DNA of 64,000 nucleotides from Cristatella mucedo (taxonomy: Eukaryota; Bryozoa; Phylactolaemata; Cristatellidae): assembly GCA_009760855.2 (NCBI GenBank), contig WPIO01000064.1, positions 1,104,001 to 1,168,000 of the forward strand, read 5' to 3'. Made by a program: the position numbers and the translations under genes. Shown one piece after another: positions 49,144 through 61,500 of the stretch. Below the pieces are notes generated by a model that was not told the origin of the DNA, searched no databases, and saw only the letters and a program-made list of their open reading frames with translations. Numbering within the stretch: the first letter of the stretch is position 1; the number at the start of each line of letters is the position of its first letter.

Positions 49144-49590
49144 CTCCGCCGCTCTTTCGCAACTTCCATATTTATGTTCTACCTTCGTCTGCTTCCCATC
49201 GGCCTTCATCACTTCTAACCAACCTCCTTTGCTTCCAAGCAATCGCGTTTGCTTTCCGCCGATCTGCTGTGCCTTCTAGTGACTTCCTTTGCTTCCTACT
49301 ACCTATCTCGGTTACTTCCCATCGACCTTCTTCACTTCCTGCCTACCTTCGTCACTTCTTGCCTACCTTTATAACCTCCTACAGACCTCTATTGCTTCCT
49401 TACGACCTTCGTCACTGCTCACCTGCCTTCGTCGCTTCCTAACTACATCCGTTTCTTCCTAACGACTCTGTCACTTCCTAGCGACCTCCATTAATTCACC
49501 GCGATCTCCTTTGCGTAAAGTCGATCGCGTTCGCTTCCTGACGACCTCGTGCACTTCTTGCACACCTCCGTCACTTCCTAGCGAGCTGCC
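49144..49590. repeat. Degenerate 20-bp minisatellite, about 22 units
   Basis: The approximate unit is CTTCGTCACTTCCTAACGAC. Period 20 is kept over about 450 bp despite heavy divergence; two or three units are one to four bases longer or shorter. The tract is followed at once by a small perfect hairpin (GATAGTAGC, 7-nt loop, GCTACTATC). Confidence 0.85.
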
Positions 49591-49624
49591 ATGCTGATAG
49601 TAGCTTCAGCCGCTACTATCCACA

Positions 49625-52100
49625 AGTATTCTTTTAGATTAACTTAAAGTTAGCCGGTCGTTGATTGTGAAAACCACTTTCATTTTAATTATTCACGGCT
49701 AAAGAAGGGGCCAAACGTAGGCTAAATGTATGAGTCGAACATGCCCCTTGCAATTGAATCTGGTATTCTACAACTCACCTGTATCGCCTAGTAAATTCGA
49801 GGTAGGATTATTTGTTGCTGCAAATTTAGAGCTTTAAAACTTTTGGCTTGTTCACAGCCCGGCGCTCATGTGGCAAGATGAAATCTTGCACATTGAGGCA
49901 ATGTGCTAATCCAGTCACTCGTCGCATTGGAATAGTACGATCCGAAAAGAGAATACAAGGAAGATATCACTGTAGTGACGTCAGATAAACCTAGCTTGAG
50001 AACACTATGCTAAAATTTGAAGGTAAAACTGGGCTTGCCCATTTCTATTAGGTTGGTTGTCACCATTAAGCTTCATGAAAATTGATGCTAAAGAAGTTTG
50101 ATTGTCGTAAATGAGTCAATGCAGGCTACTGCGTAATTAGAGAGTCGCCTGCTTCGAGGGGCTTAGAAGGCTCGAAGAATATGTAGAGCTAGGTTTCACA
50201 GGCATAGAAATAACAGCCAAGATTGTGTTAAGCGTCGACAGCTACCGGAGGGAGATCGTACAGAAAATGAAAAAAGGCGGTCGTTGGGAAAATCAGGAAG
50301 GCATAACAAACTTTTAAGAGTTCCCGTGACGATCGACATCTACACTGTAGCATCTCTCGTAGAGATTGGGCATAACTCAGTTTCGCGATGTGCCAGTGAC
50401 ACTGTGTCGGCAGGCAATCCAGAATGATGTGCAGTTCTGCTGAGATGTAGGAGTACTGGCCGAGAGTAACAATCGCGGCATCCATCTCACAAGTCCCGGA
50501 TCTACAGCCAAGTAGATAATCCGCTAATTCGCAGAGCTTAGCACGCAAGATATCTTTCCGTCTTCCACCAGTTCTCGTCCCTTAGCAATCATGACGTGCC
50601 TCAAGTTTGTGGGTGTCACGACGAACTTGGCTGCACATCCAGCTCGAGCCAGTGCATTTTTTCGAGAACTCACTACGGCCTTCAAGCATTCGATGTAAGG
50701 CAAGTCCACTTATTGCTGACCTCTGGTTCTTCGGCCGGTACTGCCCTCCAGAAAAGCACCTGTTCAACTGCTGTCCGCACAGATATAGTTTATGAAAAGG
50801 AGGTACTATCTCGTGCTATTTATTTTAAACTTGTGCGAAGCAAGTTTTAAGCCAGGGTGCTCTCATTCTGTTCATCTCAGGCTGCGAGCCTCAGCCTCAG
50901 CTAGTTGAAAACGAAGCGCTCCAGGCTTTATGTCCGGGCTTTATGAGCACCACTGCCCAAAAGGAGCCCTGCTTGAAGGCAGCAGCAACCATGCCTCGCA
51001 TTTGCGTCACACGTACATGGTGGTCCATATATATCATTTCCAACGCTCACACCGACGCCCTGTCAGCCAAAAGAGAGCATAACGTCACATTGGGAATCTT
51101 TCCCGTGGCCCTACGCTAGTGTCGCTCGGGTAGAATGCGACATTCCAAGAGTCTTAGGCAAGAGGCTGGAAACCGGACGCTCATCCTCCGACGGACATTC
51201 TACAGTGAGACGAAATTAGGTTACCACCAACAATGGCAGCCGATTTCTGAAGCAGCACTACTCCTCTTTTGCCAGTCCATGGCATATTATTGTCTCGCTG
51301 GACGTCGAGCGCTAAGTTCGACCTCCTGCTCCGAAATTCTTTACATCTTACGACAGCAAATTAATGCCACCTTGTGCAGTCCCTTTATTTAGCTTCAAGC
51401 CTTTCAGTCTCAGATCTTTTTGCCTGTGGGTACTCGGAATATAGTTCAACTGACTTCGGGAATGGATACCACGATTCTAATAAGTTTGAGACTATAAACG
51501 TGGACAGGCACACAGCACATACGTGATAGGTACATGTAGGTCAGTATTATTTCTATTCAATTCATTTTGTTAATTGTGCTTGAACATGAACCACAGCTAG
51601 CTATCTGTGCTGGATGATGGCATTTCGTGTGACTTTGCCAGTGCGAAAGAAGAGCTTTTAAAGAAGCTGTAGAAGTGGTGAGTATCCTTCATTCAGGTTC
51701 ACGGTGACCTTGCCCGTAGTAATAAGGCTACTCGGCATCTTATGTTTCGCCAACTGTCTGATTTCGCAAGCCATTGATGCGTATGCTTAAAATTCTAACT
51801 TTAGCTTCTCGGCATAGAATTTGCGTGTACAGCTGGCGCTGGCAAAAGCTGAGCCCCGACCAAATAATACACGAGTTTCATAGTGTTTGCCTGTAGGCTG
51901 CTCTTCGGGAGCACCCGAAACTCAAATCAGATGCTCCAAGGTGTAGCTACTGCAAAATGCTCGAGCCGGCTCGATGCTGAAATGCAAAAGCTAATAATAG
52001 CCGCTCGGAATTAGGGGCTGCAGGGACAGAGCTGCACGGATAGAGGCACTGTGAGATGAGAAGCGAATCTCAGCGATCGAGCTCGGCAGGACTGTACGGA
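49625..52100. other. No gene identified downstream of ETHE1
   Basis: Several open frames of 60-106 codons on both strands (for example minus 50228-50548) have no recognised family. Part of the right end may be ETHE1 3' UTR. Confidence 0.35.
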
Positions 52101-52105
52101 GTGCG

Positions 52106-52159
52106 AGCACCTGCTACTAGCTCCGATTTACTGGGTAGTCGAGGTTAGTAGCAGGTGCT
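52106..52159 (-). promoter_or_regulatory. Hairpin in the putative ETHE1 3' UTR with AGTAAA in its loop
   Basis: Perfect 14-bp inverted repeat, arms 52106-52119 and 52146-52159, with a 26-nt loop. On the minus strand it lies about 180 nt after the ETHE1 stop. The loop holds AGTAAA (52132-52127), a variant poly(A) signal. The nearest canonical AATAAA on this strand is near 51389, about 950 nt after the stop. A role in 3'-end formation is inference. Confidence 0.35.
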
Positions 52160-52337
52160 AGTAACGACGACTGCACAACGACGAGTGGACGCTGAGCGGT
52201 CCGAGCTGCCTAAAGAGCTGGACAGCTGCTGCTGAAGACGAGGCAGTAGAAACGCATCAGCAGCGGCCATCGTTCGGCAGCACTTGTGCCAGCCGAACAT
52301 AGATGCCGATACTGAAGATTAGCTGAGGTCAAGGAGG

Positions 52338-52408
52338 TCAAGGTGCCTCTGCTGGCTTGGCTGGTTCGTCGAAAATTCCGCACATCAAGTTGGCTGGAAG
52401 AGCTCGAT
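52338..52408 (-). CDS. ETHE1: ETHE1 terminal coding exon
   Basis: 71 bp including the TGA at 52340-52338. The acceptor is CTGCCTACTTGTAG|AT. The split codon joins as Asp, giving [15 protein letters not shown], which matches human QIDFAVPANMRCGVQ; a short 9-residue tail follows before the stop. It lies 5.4 kb downstream of the preceding exon, in another frame from any long ORF, and was found by searching for the PAN-CG motif. Both phase and motif fit. Confidence 0.88.
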
Positions 52409-53865
52409 CTACAAGTAGGCAGGAGCCTCGCAGCATGCTCCGGACGAATGAGCTCGGTGGATGGCATCGACTGGTTGAGGCACAGTCAATCAGAAATGCC
52501 ATAACCATAGAAAATACACTTCACTTGTATAGCCCCCAAAAGACAATTGAATCTCTATGCAGGTGCTTTCCATGTGCCACCGCAGGGCTCGAACGCACGT
52601 TCTCAGTCGTAAAGGTGAGCACCATTACCACGTTAGTTAAGGGCAAGCACCGTCACCCCTGGACCAAACCAGGGTGGGATATGACTGGTGATAATAAATA
52701 GAAAGATGCACACAAATACAAGCAACAGCACAGATACACCGTATACCACAAAGCAACGATCTAAATCATTCCACTATTACAGGAAGTAAGTCACAACTGG
52801 CATGGACTTTGCATGCCCACTAGTGACGTCGGGCAGACCACAGTGAGCATGAGAAATCGTATCTACAATGTAGGGAGGCGTAAGAGACCAAACGACGCTT
52901 TTTGAACCACAGTGAAAAGGGTTGAATTGAGAAAAAAATGGTTTGCATGCAAGTATCAATGATGCGTGGTGAACCGTGCTTCCTCATGAGCAAGAGCTCA
53001 ATTAACATCAAGCTATGGGCTTATTTTAGGCAATTTCAAGGGGGTTTGCTACATGAGAGTAGGTTCAGCTCCTACGACAGGGCTTAAAATGCAGGACTAA
53101 CCTTCTGAATAAGCACGAACTAATAAGATAATAACAGTAATAAGTTAGAACGGGTGTTAAAAGGGTCACGTGACTAGCACTTACCTACTTTGTTCAGGGT
53201 TGCTCGAGAAACATAGAAATCAGGCTCTCGATTGACAGCTACACAGCTACCTACTGTAGACGCTCATCATCACAGTTGTGGCTTGCTAATCCAGAAAAAG
53301 TCAGACTCTTTTGAATGAGCCTCTCTCTCTACCAGCTGGAGATACTTAAATAAACACGGCAACAGCCCAAAACATGATTTATATAGCATGACAACCACAG
53401 CACGGGCGCTAGGAGCACTAATGAGAGTAGGCTATGCCCCCCCCCCCCCAGATTAGAAATTACCACTACTCGGTCTGGCAGGGACTCGACGACTTTCCCA
53501 GTTACATCAGCATACTTTAGTATGCCTAACTGCCTGCAATGCGTCCCATAACTTGGCCAATGGTGTTATGCCACTGTCTAGAGGTCTCAGCCGACGCTAA
53601 ACCTCCAATCCTCCCATCTTCGGTTTCTAGTCACTGTGCTGTCACACCCACTCGTGGCTTTCTTTTTTGAGGGCCTTCGTCGATAATTGAGCTGTCTTTG
53701 CTACCCTTGCCATAAGCCGGCGTTCGTTGTGCCTTCGCCTCGTTGTCTGATCAACGTGGATCATGCCAGTGCTAAGCGTCAGTGTTTCGGAATGGACTCA
53801 GGCGGGTGCAACATGGGCCTTCAGGCACTCCATTTTCATAATCTGATAATCCTGCTGGTAGAAAC

Positions 53866-53926
<61 letters not shown>

Positions 53927-55524
53927 GAGAGAGAGAGATGTAAGCCCTTGATAACACAGGCCAGTAGACCAGCTAGCACTGTTACCAAAGCCAAGATGGG
54001 ATGTCACAAATGCATGGACCAATTTTAATGTAGTATCCGTGTCTAAACGAACCCAAATTTTAGCAATCTTATGTAGCTGAAACTAGGCAGACTTGACTGT
54101 GGAGCTGATGTGATCGTCTAATGAAAGGTCACTTTGGAGCATGACATCTAGATTACGTGCAGATTTCATGGAACATATGCTGGCAGAACCGATTTTGAGC
54201 GTTAGCCGTTCCAATTTCTGAATCACATCAACAAATACGCCTTCATCCAGGTTCATTGGGTTCAGTGATTAGAAGTCTTCGAGAGCAACAAGTTACTGAC
54301 CAAAACACTACTCCGTGATAGGTGATCAAAGAAAAGAGATTCTTTATTTTTTACCAAAAATGCATGGCAATTCCAACAGCAACCGGCTGAGATGCATCTA
54401 CCATACTCACAAGAGGACAAGAGCTGGAAAACTTAGGCCACTAGTAGCTACAGCTAGTTACGTTAGATGCCCATAGCCCTTGTGGTTTGCTAAGCCAGAA
54501 AACGTCAGGACCTTGTGAATGGCCTTTCTTACCTACCAGCCGGGGATAGGTATTTCTTGAATAGGCAGGGGGAGACACCAAGCAGATTCCATGAGACTCC
54601 TCCTACGCAGCTATCTTTGGCAGTGGGAAACTTCTCAGGAGCTCAGCAGAAAACTCTAGAAAGCCGACCAGGAAGCAAGGTGCAGTATCAGCAGCTAAGG
54701 TGCTGCACGAATCAACCGCAAGGGGTGCAAGGGCAAGAAATTCGACCCTCGGCAGAACCCATGCATGGGTGCATGCCGGCTACATTCATGCATTAGCATG
54801 GCTGAATGGTAAAATAACAATCAATAATCAGGCATGACTTAACCAACTGGAAAGACAAGCCGATCAGTACTATAGATGGGTCTATAGGGCATTGGCATAC
54901 AATCAGTTGGATTGGGCAGTCTGAGACCAACTAGCATCACCGAGCAGAACAAGCGAACCAAAGCTTCATGACGTAGGCACCTTGTGCTCAGTCTCCCCAT
55001 TGTCGTCTCTATCAAAGAGAATGCAACGGGAAGTGACAGACCAGTCAAACCCTTGCATCAAAACTTCAGACAAACGAGTACTTTCTACATTGATTTGAAA
55101 CCAGATCACTCCTCCAAGTCAGTGCTACTACAAGTATGTAAGGACCGTCTCAGGAATGCTGACGTAATCGAACCCTCTCTGTTAGTTCAGTTGACTTTCC
55201 CGGCAGATTTGATATAATTGATCACCGAATCCTTTTTGAGCACATTTCGTTGTGCCTGAGCATCGCACGGACCATGGTACCAATGCGAAGGCCCTATCTC
55301 AGTGGGGGACTCTGGAAGTAGACGTCGCCTGCCATATAGCTGTCAAACAAGCAAGCATTTCAAGTGTGTCGTGCCCCATGGTTCTGTTTAAGGTCCACTC
55401 CATTTTACAATGCATATTCTTCATCTTGCATAAGTAGTCACCAGTCACGATCTAGGCATTCATTGCAATGCAGGTGGAACACAGCTGTACTTATGTTTTG
55501 ATCCTTCTCTGTCACCCAGCATCT

Positions 55525-55592
<68 letters not shown>

Positions 55593-58500
55593 CTTTATCT
55601 CTCTCTCTCTCTCTCTCTCTAAGTTCTCTTACAGTATGTATTGCTGATAATAATAATAATCATTATGATAATATAACTAGACACCTATATAGCACCCTAA
55701 GAGAGGTCATCTCTTTCTAGGTAGATATGGCAGGGACTGAATTCCCGGGCTTTGCGAGCATACGAACTAGAGGCCCAGTTCCCAAACATTTGAGTTTGAT
55801 TAGACGCACAGCTGAACGACTTGTGCCCGAAGAGCAGGTGGTACGATGCCTAGCCTGATTGGACAGTAGTTTGGATAGATAGGCCGGTGCAAGAGAATGA
55901 CGAGACCTACAAGTGAGTGAGGAAACGTTGAAGTCGATGAGCTGCTTGATGGAGAGCCGGTGTGGATCGGTGAGAAGCTGTGTAGCGTGGCAACTGCAAC
56001 TCTGGCGACAGATAAGCCAGGCTATGGAGTTTTTTGCCAAGGCTAAGTGCCTTAGTGCATAGGCCGGACGACCTGTGTGTGAGAAATGAGAAACAAAAGT
56101 CGATATGGGATATCACAGCTGCATGGACCAACTTGGAAGTTGTATTCCTCTCTAAGCAGGCTCAAACTTTTGCAATGTCACATTAGCTGAAAGTAAGAAG
56201 CCGACTAAGGAGCTGGTGTGGTCGGCTAGCAAAACGTCACTTTGGAACAGGTCAATCAGATTTCATCTAGATGCTAAAGGGGATATGTTGGCTCCACCAA
56301 TTCAAGTTCGAATGGCAGCGATATATTCAGCCGGAGAGTTAAGACAGCCTGCCATCCAGGAGGGCAGGGATTGATAAAAAGCATAGGTACAGCTACTGTA
56401 TGTGTCATCCGTATAAAAGTGAAAGCTTAGCCTGAGTTTAGCAATTGCATAGGTGAGTGAAGAAGTACAACTTGAGAAAAGTGGACCAAGAACCGATCCC
56501 TGGGGTAACCTGTACTATAGAGGCTCCTGCGGTGACGTTTGCCCTTTGACATCAATGCTTTAGAGTCTCCCAGTGAGAGATTGGTTGTAAAACATTGCAG
56601 TGCAGTGGCAGTGATGCCTAGCACTGCCAGATTAGAGGCACTAGAGAAGGACTTGGGGATTAATAGTATTAAACACTGCCAAAAGATCCAGCTAAACAAG
56701 CAGACACTCCCTAGGTTTGCATTCGATAGAAGGTCAAAGACACATTGTCAAAAACTCTGACTCGATGATTAGCTCTAAAAACTGTTGAAACCCAAGCAGA
56801 CTTTCTGTTCTTTTCAGGAAGCTAAACGAGCTGCTGTTGCTCCTCCTTCAGCAGATTGAGATCTACTTACCGACCTGCAGGCACTGGGTTCGAGAGCTGA
56901 AGCTGGCAATCCTGTACCGTGACCTCCAAAGGAAGGGAGGTGATAGCTGCTAACATTGTTCTGCTGATTTATAAATCTGATTTCGTATACGCCGACTTTT
57001 AACTGTGTGTATGGCTCCTACTTTAGGAATGAAGCCGTTATGATTGACAGAAGTGCTAGAAGTCTTCGGAATAAGCATGCAGAAGACCAAAAACACTCAC
57101 AGAGAACAGCCACGTTTAGACACTTGATAAGCACAAGGTGCAGCGCTACTCGTGGGATAATTATAGCCTAAAGCCTTTCGACTTCACAAACCAAGGCACG
57201 CCGCGAAGCTTCACTTCTAAAACCTGCTTACTCAGTTTGCCAGTTTTAGGCGTCGGCAAATCTTGCCTCTCGTATGACGTGCATAGCATCATCCCTTCTG
57301 ATGGAAGATGGATGCGACAGAACAACCGTGACACCAGGTCAACCTCCCCCCCACATAGGTCACCGGGTCAACTGTGGCCCAAGATCGGTGCATTGACGAG
57401 GCACAGGGTGGGCGAATAACGGGGCTTTGCACACAAGGATACATTGCCCCTGGATTTAGCCAAGGTTAGGTAAGGCGATGGCACTTCACCGTCCAGGTCA
57501 GGGGCTGCAGCAGGCAATGACTTAATGCCCACAGCACATGGGAGAGTGACAGCCACTAAGGCACTTCCTCCGAAGTTATATGAACGAGGCAGCCAAATCT
57601 GCTAGCCTATACCTTTTTAGAGCTTTTGACTATGTCTAACAAGGGTAAGATTAGAATGAAGACAACGTTTAAGCTTTCAGACAGACAAAGAGGCCTCCAA
57701 TCACAGTGCTGCAAAATTGACTGCCTAATGAACAATCGTACATCGCGTTGGCAGCATATAAGTTAAAACTGAAAACACTTTAATCAGTAAAGCTATACGG
57801 TTATTTACCGATCTGCTTTGGATAAGGCAAATTGAGATTGTTCATTGTCTCCACAAAGGCGCCACGCGACTTGGTCAGGCGTGGATTGAGCACTTTCTCC
57901 TCACCGACTGTCGTAGACGTCTGACCTGCACGGAGAGTACCACAATTGATTGTCACGCTCCGAAGATAATATAAATAAACGATCAGGAAAGGATATCGTG
58001 AACATGGCATACAGCCGCCGAGAGAAGTGTTGCTCATGAAAACACAGCTGAGGAGGCAGCCCTTCAGATGTAGAGGGTGTGCAAATTTAAAAAGAGTGTA
58101 AAGTGATGAGATACCACCTAGGACGGCAAGAACAGATGGGAAAATACACCCAATATAGGGAGTCTGACGAAATAGGTGCACGGTGCAGTGCCCGTGTGTT
58201 CAAAGGCTAAAAATGGCTAGCTCGAGCTCAAAGGTCGCGAGCAGCCGCCTTGTTAATGCAGTCTGGGCCTAGAGGGCACTCCAGTGAAGTTAGTGAAGTG
58301 TCAAAACTCAATACATGCTAGAAAGCGTCGGTGACTACTGGCATGCACACGGCTTAGCTGGTCAGAACGAACGATGAGCACGCTGTGCAGCGGCTGCAAC
58401 GTCATGACAGTTTCGATACGACTGCATGACACGAAGTGAGCACCCCGCCAAGAACCACACAGACGACAATGGAGCAACAGTAGTAAAAGCATTTTTGAGC

Positions 58501-61500
58501 ATAAGCATAACGGTCTATAATAGGAATTGCCAATGATCCAACAGCAATGATGATGCAGAGTCAAGGTTATTTCAAGACGACCAACGTCAGAGCACGCATG
58601 TGAAGCAGCAAGTGTAGTAGACACTCAATTCCGCCTTAGAAATCACGAGACACGGTCAAGAGCACTCAATTCTTAAGCCAAGGCACAGTACCTGTATAAT
58701 CATGGGCTGGATTGAGCTGATAGTGGTCAGGCAGCGAAAAGATTTTGCTGTGCACCGAGTCGTACAGCTCCCCGGCATTGCCTGAAAGGGCAAGCACCCG
58801 AGGCAGACACTCGCTGTAGTGCATGGAAACGAGGCCAGCTGCAGGCATCACTGTCTCGTCAGCACAAATGTGTAGCCACTCAAAAACAGGCAGCACATGG
58901 AAGAGCTAGACGACTCGTGAATTGCCATTAGCCGAGGCGCTGTACAAATGGCTGCAAGAGCTCACTGCAGTGCTGCCTATTCAGTTCTATACCCCGGCAG
59001 ACAACAAAGCAGGGTGACCTAGACAGACGTGCAATCCTATTGTCCCAAACATTTTTTGCTTCGATGACAGCCTCAGAACTGAAGACTAATGTAAACTCGG
59101 TCAAAGCTCTCGGTTTATCCCAAATAGAACTTGTAACGTTTTAAAATTCCTTGTAACGTTTACGAAAGAAGTTTTGCGCTGGCACGAGACAAGCTATCTT
59201 TCAAGAGTACAGTCGAACTAGCATCTATAGCTAAAGGATACTTTTTAAAAAGAGGTGGCTATTTCTAATAATAATAATATTAATACATTTGCATGGCACT
59301 CCCAGAGAACGTAATGTCTTTCTAGGCACTTGACATTTGCTGCAGAAGATGCACGATCGAATGGTTAGTGGTTGTGCGCTCAATGAACAATGAAACAAGC
59401 ATAAAATGGTTAGATGTGACTTGCACAGGGTCAGTATGACAACGTGGCTGGTGGCAGTGTGCAGTGTCAGCATGCATAAGCACACAAAAGACGAATCACA
59501 GGGACCCACTAAATAATGTGATCAACAGGTGGGCTTTAAGAATCTTCTCTAGTGTCGTAAAGTCAGGGGATGTCGCAGCAGCAGTCGGAAGTGAGTTCCA
59601 CGCTTTGTATGCATACGAACTAAAGGCATAGTCTCCAAAGAATTTGAGGTTCATACGAGGTCTGGCTAAACAATTTGATTCAGAAATGTGGTGGTGTGAT
59701 GCCTAGCCTAGTGGGGGGGGGGAGTAGCTCTGATAGCTGGAGGCTGGAGGCAAAGAAAGAATGGAGGAACCTGAAAGTGTGTGACAGAACCTTGAAGTGG
59801 ATGCACGGCTCGATGATTGGGAGCCAGTGCAAGTCGGTGAAAAGTGGTGTGCTGCAGCAACTTCGACGCTCACGACATAAAAGCCTAGCTGCAGAGTTTT
59901 GCACCAACTAACTATGAACGCCTGGTTGCACATACCAGTAGACCAGTAAGCAGTGAGTTACATAAGTCGATAAAGGACGTAACAAATGCATGGATCAATT
60001 TAGATGTAGTATCCCTGTCTAAGCAAGCCCGAGTTTTATTAATGTCAAGTAGCTGAAAGTAGAGTGACTTAATTATTGGGCTGATGCGGCCATCTAACCA
60101 GACGTCACTTTGGAACATGACACTTGGTGGAGGAATGGTTTCAGAGAGAAGCAACAGGTGATATGCTGGCAGAGCCGATTGTGAGCATTAAGCTTTCCGA
60201 TTTCTGGGTGACACTTGGCTTGTCCATAATTAGTCAGGCGTTTCATCATAGATTCATTTAAGACAATGTGTGGCCATCCATGTGTGGATGTCATCAATAC
60301 ATGGAGCAATGGAGCTGGGAGAATTCGACAAGCTGGAGGGCTGGCAGGGGTCAAAGCAAAGGTACAACTGGGTGTCATCTGCATACAAGTGAAAGCCTAG
60401 ATTGTGCTTGGCAATCACATCAGCAAGAGGGAGAGTATAAACCGTGAAAAGAACTGGAACTAGCACCGAGCCCTGAGGTACCCCATATTTCAGAGGTACC
60501 TCGGGTGATCTTTGTCCATCCACATCAATACTCTGGAGTCTCCCACTGAGATAGGACCTGAACCACTGCAGATCAGTGCCAGTGATGCCCAGGCGAGATG
60601 GGAGGCGCTCTAGAAGTACTTTGTGATCGACAGTATCAAAAGCTGCCGAAAGATCGAGTAAAACAAGCAGAGACACTCTACCTATATCTGCATTCCTAAG
60701 TAGGTCGTTGTACACCCGAAGCAATGCTGAATCTGTGGAGTGATTAGCTCAAAAGCCAGACTGGAACTTACCAGCAAGGTTTGAAGTTTCAATATATGAG
60801 TTCAGCTGGTCTACCACGACCCGTTCTTTGATAGGAATAGTAGAAGAGAGACGGGCTGTAGTTGCTTAAGTTCTCTCGGTCTAGTGTCACTTTCTTGAGA
60901 TGTCGACTGACTACAGCTTTTTTGAAAGGTGCTGGGACATGACCTGAGGCTAATGACGTATTAATGATGTTAGTTATGCATTGCAGCAGCAGATCAATGC
61001 AACTTAGGAGCAGGACAGTGGGAATAGGGTCCAGAGGACTTATTGCCTTCTGTGATTGGGATACGAACTTCAGGACGAGATCAATAGTGACCTGCTTAAA
61101 TGTAGACATTGAGGTACAGCCAGGAATCGAGGGGACAGCATTCTAGAAGGTATGTTGTCATCGCAGGGATGGACTCCCTGATCCTGTCTATCTTCTGCCC
61201 AAAGAATCGAGAGAAGCGATCGGCTAGATCATCACAAGGATCATCAGGTAAGGAGCTAATCTGGGAGCAGTTGAGGAGATGGTTGATTGTCGACATCAGC
61301 ATTTTGGATTGTGCATCTGCAATTCAACAAGGTTTTTATAGAAGCTAGACTTGATCTTTGCTAGAATCGATTGGTACGACCTACAGTAATCTTCATATGC
61401 CTGTCGATGGACAGTCAGTCCTGATCTTTTGTATGCTTTTTCAAGATTGCACTTAGTAGACCTGGCTAGTTTAATGTCTGTGGTAAACCATAGGCCGTCT

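Noticed and set aside
57138-57600. Possible penultimate ETHE1 exon
   Set aside because: No frame continues ETHE1. The 57809 donor joins in phase to 52408 with the expected PAN-CG residues.
60254-60724. An active reverse transcriptase gene
   Set aside because: The RT core with YADD is open, but upstream endonuclease/linker and downstream parts are separated by stops and frameshifts.
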